Shown here piece by piece: positions 6,491 to 11,983 of a stretch of DNA of 11,983 nt (positions are counted from its first letter, which is position 1; the number at the start of each line of letters is the position of its first letter). This stretch comes from JBAZCO01 sp041654915 (lineage in GTDB: Bacteria > Bacillota > Clostridia > Christensenellales > DTU072), in assembly GCA_041654915.1 (NCBI GenBank), contig JBAZCO010000050.1:1-11983 (forward strand), read 5' to 3'. Under the pieces are notes generated by a model. It saw only the letters and a list, made by a program, of their open reading frames with translations. It did no database searches and was not told the origin of the DNA. The position numbers and the translations under genes are program-made.

Positions 6491-6519
6491 TTAATATCTA
6501 AACAGATGTTTGCTGCCAA
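6491..6519 (-). promoter_or_regulatory. Possible promoter of the LOG-like gene with a palindrome in its spacer
   Basis: On the minus strand, TTGGCA (6519-6514) and TATTAA (6496-6491) are 17 bp apart (5/6 and 4/6 matches). The spacer contains the palindrome AAACAGATGTTT (6500-6511), which could be an operator. The leader would be about 77 nt. Confidence 0.4.
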
Positions 6520-6581
6520 AAACATAATTTTTCAAGAGAAAGTGGTATTTTAATTATTATTTGTTTAATTCAACCTTATTA

Positions 6582-8144
6582 TTATACACTTTCTATATTG
6601 AGTTTGTCCAACTCTTCATTAGATTTTTCCAATTCTCCCCGCCTAATATTAAGTTCCGCCAATATTTTCTTATGCACATTGTCATCTAGGCTATATTTCC
6701 AAGTGGGTATGACTGTTATAATGCTGCCAATTGCCGGCGGTATGGAAACCAGGAAGAATAGTATCATCATATAGCTGTCATATTCGGGCATTTCTCTTGG
6801 CAGTAAAGAGTCAGGGGTCATATTTGCAATATAATTGTTAAGCCCCTCTATTGCCTTATCGGAAAAACCTACCGCAGCATACGCCGCACCCGAAATAAGT
6901 GTGGCAAGCCCCGTAGTTAGTTTGGCAAGGAAGGTTTGTCCTGCAAAAAATACACCGTCTGGGCGCACACCGTTCTTATGCTCTTCGTAGTCTATGCAGT
7001 CTGCAATCATTGTAGATTGCAGTACTGTGCCTACTCCGCCTGCAAGCCCGCAAATTACAAATATTACAAATAAAATCCCAATCAAAGCAGGGCTAGAGGC
7101 AATCGCTCCTCTGGGCGTAACTAAATACAATATAAATATTGATGCAAATGGCAAAACACTTATTAAATTACTATAATTATAAAGGTTCTTTTTGGTAAAC
7201 CGTTTTAGCAGGGCGGGAGTTGCTGCCATACCTGCGAATTGTCCTATTAGCACTCCGCCTCCAAGCATAGCCAAATATAGTATCGCAAGCCCTGCATTTT
7301 TGGTGGCAAAATAGTAGGTAACAAGCGGCATTGCACTAAGACCTATGAGCATTTTGGGAGTACCCAATATGCCGGAAAGCATTATTTGCTTAAATGGTTT
7401 ATTGCCCATTATTATTTTAATGTTATCTTTAAAGGTATATTTCTTTTCGGATACTTCCACCCGTTCTCTAATCTTGAATCCGCATAGTTGGAATAGCGCC
7501 GCACCCACCGATGTGAATATAACGGCAGATATAAAAAAGCCCCACCGCTCTCCCTCGGCGGCACTGCCAAGGGGTTTGGATAGCAAGTCGCCAAGCCATA
7601 GCGCCGTAGGTTGTATTGCAAGGAGTGTTATCCCTGCGCCAATACCGCCAAAGATTTTTGCCAAAGAGAGTAGCTTATTCCTATCCTTGTCAGATTCTGT
7701 CATAAGGGCGGTAACGCTCCATAATGGGATATCTGCCATAGTGTACACCACATCAAACAGTATGTAGGTAAATGCCGCCCAAGCAACAATAAGAATGTTC
7801 ATGGGCGAACCGTTCATATCATAAAAACCGAAGTTAACAAAGCATAACAGAGTAATTACCATTATTGGTATGGGCATAAAAATTAGATAAGGACGGCACT
7901 TACCCCATTTGGTGCGTGTTCTATCTACCAGATTGCCCATAATAAAGTCATTTATCGCATCCCAGACTTTGGCGGCTGTTAAAATGCCGCTCACTATAAG
8001 CGCAGGAATCAATATGGTGAACTGCAAATAATATGCAAACGCCGCTCCCACTACATTGTAAATCATATTTTGACCCAGCATAGAGAGCAGGTAAATATTT
8101 CTTTCGGACTTAGTATAAGTTTTTAAGGTTCTTTTTTCTTGCAT
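6582..8144 (-). CDS. GPH-family sugar:cation symporter (MelB-like MFS transporter)
   Basis: This 520-residue polytopic membrane protein belongs to the glycoside-pentoside-hexuronide:cation symporter family. The defining N-terminal region is clear: KVWDAINDFIMGNLVDRTRTKWGKCRPYL spans residues 59-87, with the cation-site acidic residues D62 and D66 and the loop signature DRTxTKWGKxRPYL. About twelve hydrophobic segments follow, and DCIDYEEHKNGVRPDG in the second half is also typical. The last 30 residues form a charged, helical cytosolic tail. The sugar cannot be told, and no glycosidase gene is adjacent. The start is constrained by an in-frame TGA four codons upstream; GGAGG (8162-8158) lies 13 nt before the ATG, longer than usual. 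The stop is followed by two further in-frame TAA codons. No strong terminator was found after it. Confidence 0.9.
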   Translation of the reverse strand: MQEKRTLKTYTKSERNIYLLSMLGQNMIYNVVGAAFAYYLQFTILIPALIVSGILTAAKVWDAINDFIMGNLVDRTRTKWGKCRPYLIFMPIPIMVITLLCFVNFGFYDMNGSPMNILIVAWAAFTYILFDVVYTMADIPLWSVTALMTESDKDRNKLLSLAKIFGGIGAGITLLAIQPTALWLGDLLSKPLGSAAEGERWGFFISAVIFTSVGAALFQLCGFKIRERVEVSEKKYTFKDNIKIIMGNKPFKQIMLSGILGTPKMLIGLSAMPLVTYYFATKNAGLAILYLAMLGGGVLIGQFAGMAATPALLKRFTKKNLYNYSNLISVLPFASIFILYLVTPRGAIASSPALIGILFVIFVICGLAGGVGTVLQSTMIADCIDYEEHKNGVRPDGVFFAGQTFLAKLTTGLATLISGAAYAAVGFSDKAIEGLNNYIANMTPDSLLPREMPEYDSYMMILFFLVSIPPAIGSIITVIPTWKYSLDDNVHKKILAELNIRRGELEKSNEELDKLNIESV

Positions 8145-8182
8145 TTGTAAAGCTCATCCTCCGCAAAAATGTTACTTTTATA

Positions 8183-8211
8183 ATTATACATTAATATTTT
8201 AATAATGTACA
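8183..8211 (-). promoter_or_regulatory. Promoter of the GPH symporter gene
   Basis: On the minus strand, TGTACA (8211-8206, 4/6 match) and a perfect TATAAT (8188-8183) are spaced by 17 bp. The leader would be about 32 nt and contains the GGAGG site. Confidence 0.55.
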
Positions 8212-8296
8212 CGCTTTTTTAAATTTGTTGCAAAAGTTGAACAAAAAATTCAAGTTTGTAAAAAACAATTATTTCCGTACAAAACCCCGTTGCTAG

Positions 8297-8324
8297 TTGT
8301 TATAATAATATAGAGCTGTATAAT
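8297..8324 (+). promoter_or_regulatory. Promoter of the beta-propeller lipoprotein gene
   Basis: TTGTTA (8297-8302) and TATAAT (8319-8324) are spaced by 16 bp, giving a start near 8331 and a leader of about 27 nt with GGAGGAG before the ATG. Another TATAAT at 8301-8306 has no well-placed -35. Confidence 0.55.
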
Positions 8325-8357
8325 CAAAAGCATAAATGTGTTGTTTGGAGGAGATTA

Positions 8358-9968
8358 ATGAAAAAATATGTGATAATTATAGGTCTAGTTTTATGCGGAG
8401 CATTACTGCTCACCGCTTGTATGAATATGACTTTCACGGGCGACCCTAAGGAGCGTGCCAATCCAGATACCGTTTTGACTAACTCGGTGACGGACGGCGA
8501 TATTGTGCAGTTGTATGGCAATTATATAATTAGTGCAAGTCCAACAAGCTTGAACATCACTCACGCCAACAACGGTTATCTAACGCTCACCGCATCCAAT
8601 TCCAAAGAAAGTGTTGGGGTTAGCGATATAATTGTATGGGGTGATTACCTTGTTTCTGCATACTATTATGTTGCAAAAACCTATACCCCTCCAGACGGCA
8701 CTTCATATACCGATTATTATACGCAGGTCAACATATACGACCTTACCACGCTTGGGAAAGGTACTCAATTTGCTTTTGAGAGCCTTTATACTGTGCAATT
8801 GGACGGCAAGTGCGAGTATGTCAAGACGGTAAATGATACGCTTTACCTATTTAGCAATTTTAAGGTTGGCAGTTGCAACAAATATGAACAACATAACTTT
8901 GGTTTTTATGAGGAAAATGGCGAAAAAAAAGGTGTGGCAAATATATTAGTGGTAGATGCCAGCATTGCAATCAGGAGCTATTCTACTTTAGTTGCAGTAA
9001 ATGTGCAAGACGAGTTTGTGTCAACATCAGCTCAGTGGTATGGGGTTACCGGAGAAGTTTGCTTTTATTCGGACGCAATTATTCCTATCATAATGGATAC
9101 AAACTACAGCTCTAGCAATTATTTTGTGATGAAACTATCCGCATTCACTTTGGAAAAGGAGGGAGTAATTAATGAGAAAGATTATAAATTGATAAACCGT
9201 TATGCGCTTAACTATGACGGCGAATATATAATGATTGCCTCATACTCATCAAGCGAAGGCTCACGGCTGAATATTTATGATAGTAATTTCAATCTGTTTG
9301 GGAGTGTTGGCGGTATAGCGATAGGCGAAACCCTAAAGAGTGTGCGTTATAGCGAAAATTATTGCTATTTGGTAACCTACTTGCAAATTGACCCTGTTTT
9401 TAAAATAGATATTAGTGACCGCTCCGCCCCCATTGTCGTAGACGAACTAAAAATTGATGGGTATAGTATATATTTGCACATTTTAGACGATGATTTAGCT
9501 TTTGGAGTGGGAGTGGGTGCAGATTTATATACCTCAAAAATTACGCTGTTTGACACTGCCAGTGAGCAGATAAATGAGATAAAGAGCATAGAGATTCCTT
9601 CCACACTCCTATATGCATCTGTCGACCCTAGGTCAATTTTTATAGATAGAGAAAATCAAATGATAATATTCATTGGCGTAACAATAGAAAAAGAAGAAAA
9701 ACTTATTAACGGAGAAACAACAAGTGTATTTTATGCAACCTACAACATGTTTTTGCTTGAATATCCTTCCCTTGATTCAGAGATGACCACGGTAAAAATA
9801 TCCAATAAATATGAGATGGCTAGCAAAGAACAAAGACAGGAAAACGAACTGCTAAACCCCCGCTGTGTGGTAATTGATGATTATATTTATATAGTAAGCC
9901 AAAATAAAATTAAATCTTATGATTTTAATAGAGGCTACAAAGAAAAATCAGTACTGCTACTACCCTAA
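8358..9968 (+). CDS. Beta-propeller domain lipoprotein (PF09826-like)
   Basis: This 536-residue exported lipoprotein has a basic start (MKKY), a hydrophobic stretch, and the lipobox LTAC at residues 18-21, so C21 should be lipidated and the protein held on the outer face of the membrane. The rest is rich in beta strands with recurring short hydrophobic strands and Asp turns, as in propeller blades. The most diagnostic part is residues 328-387: SVRYSENYCYLVTYLQIDP, FKIDISDRSAPIVVDELKIDGYS and YLHILDDDLAFGVG. It matches the pattern of the secreted beta-propeller family PF09826 (VRFxGDRxYxVTFxxxDPLxxIDLSDPxxPxxxGELKIPGFSxYLHP). Family function is not established. GGAGG (8347-8351) lies 6 nt before the ATG. 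It is divergent from the GPH symporter; a link between them is possible but unproven. Confidence 0.85.
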   Translation: MKKYVIIIGLVLCGALLLTACMNMTFTGDPKERANPDTVLTNSVTDGDIVQLYGNYIISASPTSLNITHANNGYLTLTASNSKESVGVSDIIVWGDYLVSAYYYVAKTYTPPDGTSYTDYYTQVNIYDLTTLGKGTQFAFESLYTVQLDGKCEYVKTVNDTLYLFSNFKVGSCNKYEQHNFGFYEENGEKKGVANILVVDASIAIRSYSTLVAVNVQDEFVSTSAQWYGVTGEVCFYSDAIIPIIMDTNYSSSNYFVMKLSAFTLEKEGVINEKDYKLINRYALNYDGEYIMIASYSSSEGSRLNIYDSNFNLFGSVGGIAIGETLKSVRYSENYCYLVTYLQIDPVFKIDISDRSAPIVVDELKIDGYSIYLHILDDDLAFGVGVGADLYTSKITLFDTASEQINEIKSIEIPSTLLYASVDPRSIFIDRENQMIIFIGVTIEKEEKLINGETTSVFYATYNMFLLEYPSLDSEMTTVKISNKYEMASKEQRQENELLNPRCVVIDDYIYIVSQNKIKSYDFNRGYKEKSVLLLP

Positions 9969-9975
9969 AGCAGCA

Positions 9976-9994
9976 CTAATTTTAATTAGCTTTT
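9976..9994 (+). terminator. Weak AT-rich hairpin after the beta-propeller gene
   Basis: CTAATT (9976-9981) and AATTAG (9984-9989) can pair, followed by CTTTT. The stem has a single GC pair and a short T-run, so termination would be inefficient. It is the only candidate between the two convergent genes. Confidence 0.3.
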
Positions 9995-10036
9995 GAACTT
10001 TTGATTTGAGCCTCAATGGAATAGGCGTGGTTTGAT

Positions 10037-10948
10037 TTAGTTAGGTTTTAATTTAAGCGTGACAAATACAGGGAAATGGTCGGATGGGTAAAGCCCCTCA
10101 TCGCTTTTGTCACGAATGATTTTGTATGATGACACATCAAAAAAGCTTTCGGTTACATACACAAAATCTATTGGCATAGGGTTGGATGGTGTTCCTTTAA
10201 AAGAGTGGTATGTGCCGCCCGTGTCGCTTTCGGCGGCAAGATGCTTGCTGTCTTTTAGCGTATCGGCGGTGATAAAGTTGTAAAAAGTACTTCCCTCGGC
10301 AAAGTTGAAGTCGCCAATAATAATAAACGGTCTGCCGTCCTCTTTGGCGAGCTGCGAGTACCTTTTGCTCATTTTCTCTTTGGATAAGGGTGCGCCTGGG
10401 TCTAAGTGTGTGTTAATAAAGTTTAGCTCTTGTCCGCTAAGGTTATCCTTTAGCACAACACGGGTATAGGTGCGCTTAGTGCTGTCCTCATCCCAACCGG
10501 AAGAAATCACATCGGGCGTTTCCGACAGCCATTTTGTTTCCCAGGATACAAGAGTGAACCTATCTTTTTTATAAAATACTATATTTGTTTCTGCGGCAAC
10601 CACAGATAGTGCTATGTCACTGCCATAATAATTGCTATTGCCGCACCAATTATAATCGGTTAAATTATCTTTTAGAAAATCAAGCTGTCCGCCCAAATCC
10701 CGCACTTCTTGAAATCCTACAATATCCGGCGAATATTTTAACACAGTAGCGAGCAATCTATCTTTGCGATTCATCCAAAGGTTGGGGGTATCCTCCTCCA
10801 AATTAAAGGTACGGATATTAAAAGTCATTGCAGTAAACTCTTTATATTCGGGAATAAAATCATCCCCGTCGTGAGGCTTGTCACAGCCTATCAGTAGTGC
10901 CGATACAAGCACACATAACAACACAAAAACAACAATATATTTTTTCAT
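10037..10948 (-). CDS. Endonuclease/exonuclease/phosphatase-family lipoprotein
   Basis: This 303-residue exported protein has a lipobox LIGC (19-22), so C22 should carry the lipid anchor. The remainder is a full metal-dependent EEP domain. MTFNIR (41-46) supplies the metal-site Asn, and FQEV (79-82) the metal-binding Glu (E81). NTHLD (179-183) has the catalytic His (H181), and IGDFNF (211-216) has Asp213 and Asn215. PIDFVYV (259-265) has Asp261, and PSDHFPV (288-294) has the Asp290-His291 pair. Enzymes of this fold cleave phosphodiesters or phosphomonoesters in nucleic acids, inositol phosphates or sphingomyelin. A surface location suggests scavenging of extracellular phosphoesters, but the substrate is not predictable. 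There is no ribosome binding site before the ATG at 10948; see the promoter entry. A TTG at 10954 is rejected. Confidence 0.9.
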   Translation of the reverse strand: MKKYIVVFVLLCVLVSALLIGCDKPHDGDDFIPEYKEFTAMTFNIRTFNLEEDTPNLWMNRKDRLLATVLKYSPDIVGFQEVRDLGGQLDFLKDNLTDYNWCGNSNYYGSDIALSVVAAETNIVFYKKDRFTLVSWETKWLSETPDVISSGWDEDSTKRTYTRVVLKDNLSGQELNFINTHLDPGAPLSKEKMSKRYSQLAKEDGRPFIIIGDFNFAEGSTFYNFITADTLKDSKHLAAESDTGGTYHSFKGTPSNPMPIDFVYVTESFFDVSSYKIIRDKSDEGLYPSDHFPVFVTLKLKPN

Positions 10949-10954
10949 AATCAA

Positions 10955-10983
10955 ATTATATCACGCTAAAGCTGTGATTTCAA
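10955..10983 (-). promoter_or_regulatory. Extended -10 promoter predicted to give a leaderless mRNA
   Basis: On the minus strand, TTGAAA (10983-10978) is followed after 17 bp by TATAAT (10960-10955), with an upstream TGA that makes it an extended -10 (TGnTATAAT). Counting the usual seven positions from the end of the -10 puts transcription start on the A of the ATG at 10948. No Shine-Dalgarno-like sequence lies in the preceding 30 nt. Confidence 0.7.
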
Positions 10984-11056
10984 GAGTAAAGAACGAATAT
11001 TGCAAACATATATTTTAATAATTTTGCTTAAAGAAGGCAAGTTGTTTAATTTACAC

Positions 11057-11086
11057 AAAAAAAACACTCCTTAAAAATAAAGAGTG
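11057..11086 (-). terminator. Strong intrinsic terminator of the tRNA-Leu operon
   Basis: On the minus strand, CACTCTTTA (11086-11078) pairs with TAAGGAGTG (11073-11065), with one G-U pair. The loop is TTTT and a T8 run follows (11064-11057). It begins 7 nt after the encoded CCA of the second tRNA. Confidence 0.9.
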
Positions 11087-11093
11087 CCTTTTT

Positions 11094-11177
11094 TGGTGCG
11101 GTCGATGGGACTTGAACCCATACGGTATAACCATACGCCCCTCAAACGTACGCGTCTGCCTGTTCCGCCACGACCGC
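11094..11177 (-). tRNA. tRNA-Leu (GAG)
   Basis: On the minus strand, a 7-bp acceptor stem GCGGTCG/CGACCGC closes the cloverleaf with A73 and an encoded CCA. The anticodon arm is TACGT-TTGAGGG-GCGTA, giving anticodon GAG (leucine CUC/CUU). A long class II variable arm (TGGTTATACC region) and the T arm ATGGG-TTCAAGT-CCCAT are intact. Length is 84 nt. Confidence 0.93.
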
Positions 11178-11201
11178 ATATTTTGGCTTGGGCTTTATTG
11201 G

Positions 11202-11288
11202 TGGTGCGGGCGACAGGACTTGAACCTGCACAGCCTTGCAACTATAAGAACCTGAATCTTACGCGTCTGCCAATTCCGCCACGCCCGC
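11202..11288 (-). tRNA. tRNA-Leu (CAG)
   Basis: On the minus strand, the acceptor stem is GCGGGCG/CGCCCGC with A73 and an encoded CCA. The anticodon arm is TAAGA-TTCAGGT-TCTTA, giving anticodon CAG (leucine CUG). A class II variable arm and the T arm GCAGG-TTCAAGT-CCTGT are present. Length is 87 nt. It precedes the GAG tRNA by 24 nt in the same transcript, and the two D arms are almost identical. Confidence 0.93.
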
Positions 11289-11305
11289 TTTAAGCGACGA
11301 TATGT

Positions 11306-11334
11306 ATTCTATAATATATCCAATCTTTTGTCAA
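11306..11334 (-). promoter_or_regulatory. Promoter of the tandem tRNA-Leu genes
   Basis: On the minus strand, a perfect TTGACA (11334-11329) and TAGAAT (11311-11306, 5/6) are spaced by 17 bp. Transcription would start about 11 nt before the first tRNA, as is usual for stable RNA genes. Confidence 0.75.
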
Positions 11335-11424
11335 CTACAATTAATAACTTGATATTTAAAATCGCATTTTTAAGATAGTAATTTAAATTGTAAGCACATT
11401 TTTTGCCCACTATTTGGATAGTTA

Positions 11425-11453
11425 TTGAAAAAACTTAAAATATGATATATAAT
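11425..11453 (+). promoter_or_regulatory. Promoter of the flavin reductase-like gene
   Basis: TTGAAA (11425-11430) and a perfect TATAAT (11448-11453) are spaced by 17 bp. The leader is about 25 nt and contains AGAGGT (11470-11475), 9 nt before the ATG. Confidence 0.75.
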
Positions 11454-11484
11454 ATTTGCATCAAGATTTAGAGGTCAATATATT

Positions 11485-11983
11485 ATGGATAAATCTGCGC
11501 TACACAAACTCTCCTACGGCTTGTATGTTGCCGGCACACGATGGGAGGACGGATTTTGCGGATGTATAGTTGATGCGCTAGTGCAAGCTGCAACAATGCC
11601 CCTTACCATTGTGCTTTGCAGTATGAAGGGTGGACACACCAATGCCGCTATAAAAAAGTCGGGAGAATTTAGCCTTTCGGTACTTCCCACCGATGTAGAC
11701 CCGTTTATTATTGCCAATTTTGGGTTTCAGTCGTCACGGGATATAAACAAGTGGGGTAATGTGTTTCATACCACCCTTGAGGGATTGCCTGTGCTTGAAA
11801 AATGTGCCGCATCAATTGCGTGCAAGGTATTTGATATAAAAGAACTTGACAGCCACACCGTATTTTTTGCCGAAGTGATAAATGCTGTTAAGGGCGAGGG
11901 TAAGCCGCTAATTTATGGCGACTACCTAAACGGTGACTTAAAGAAACGCACAATGGAGGCATTTAAGGCGCACAGACTGCGTA
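11485..11983 (+). CDS. Flavin reductase-like FMN-binding protein (C-terminus off the right edge)
   Basis: This gene is partial: 166 codons are visible from an ATG at 11485 and the frame is open to the window end. The start is supported by AGAGGT 9 nt upstream and a promoter just before it. The N-terminus LHKLSYGLYVAGT (6-18), then CGCIVDALVQA (25-35), GEFSLSVL (about 61-68) and FGFQSSRDINKW (about 80-91), follow the pattern of the small FMN-binding flavin reductase domain. That domain occurs in clostridial flavin reductases and at the N-terminus of high-molecular-weight rubredoxin. Such proteins pass electrons from NAD(P)H or rubredoxin-type partners to flavoproteins, often for oxygen or NO detoxification. 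A rubredoxin domain may follow beyond the window, but cannot be seen. Confidence 0.85.
   Translation, partial: MDKSALHKLSYGLYVAGTRWEDGFCGCIVDALVQAATMPLTIVLCSMKGGHTNAAIKKSGEFSLSVLPTDVDPFIIANFGFQSSRDINKWGNVFHTTLEGLPVLEKCAASIACKVFDIKELDSHTVFFAEVINAVKGEGKPLIYGDYLNGDLKKRTMEAFKAHRLR

Noticed and set aside
6538..6593. Inverted repeat GAAAGTG/CACTTTC around the end of the symporter gene, considered as a terminator
   Set aside because: The arms are separated by 42 bases, one arm is inside the coding region and no T-run follows, so it is not a credible intrinsic terminator.
7345..7767. Open frame of 140 codons on the plus strand
   Set aside because: It is antisense to the GPH symporter, whose motifs, start and promoter are clear.
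8290..8306. TTGCTA and TATAAT considered as a promoter pair
   Set aside because: They are only 5 bp apart. The downstream pair at 8297-8324 has correct spacing.
11084..11293. Open frame of 69 codons on the plus strand
   Set aside because: It is the antisense of the two tRNA-Leu genes; its repeated residue pattern simply reflects the repeated tRNA arms.

Overview
The window looks like chromosomal DNA from an AT-rich, low-GC Gram-positive bacterium, most likely an anaerobic member of the Clostridia (Bacillota). The evidence is clear TTGACA/TATAAT-type sigma-A promoters with 16-17 bp spacers, strong GGAGG ribosome binding sites, two lipobox lipoproteins, a membrane protein resembling the SipW/archaeal type of signal peptidase, and a flavin reductase of the kind found beside or fused to rubredoxin in anaerobes. 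Species assignment is not possible from the sequence alone. I see no insertion sequence, phage gene, CRISPR array or riboswitch.

Layout. Positions 1-923 (minus) hold the N-terminal part of a secreted or membrane-anchored RCC1-repeat protein that runs off the left edge. Divergent from it is a three-gene plus-strand operon at 1251-3511: a PiT-type phosphate transporter, its DUF47/PhoU-like partner, and a YfbR-type HD-domain 5'-deoxynucleotidase. A bidirectional terminator at 3540-3567 separates this operon from minus-strand genes. Read in the direction of transcription these are a GPH-family sugar:cation symporter (8144-6582), a SLOG/LOG-like Rossmann protein (6407-5841), a membrane-anchored trypsin-like (HtrA-type) protease without a PDZ domain (5752-4739), and a two-pass membrane protein resembling a degenerate S26B signal peptidase (4544-3600).

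Divergent from the symporter is a beta-propeller (PF09826-like) lipoprotein at 8358-9968. It converges on an endonuclease/exonuclease/phosphatase-family lipoprotein at 10037-10948 on the minus strand, whose promoter appears to make a leaderless mRNA. Next are two tandem minus-strand tRNA-Leu genes (GAG and CAG) with their own promoter and a strong terminator. The window ends with the 5' part of a flavin reductase-like gene (11485 onward, plus).

Functionally, the clearest unit is the phosphate operon. It couples Pi import (PiT and its DUF47 partner) to a nucleotidase that releases Pi from deoxynucleoside monophosphates. A second group of interest is the LOG-like, HtrA-like and signal-peptidase-like genes on the same strand. 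Two of these are membrane proteins related to protease families, which suggests, as inference only, a role in envelope protein handling. The rest looks like ordinary housekeeping or cell-surface content.
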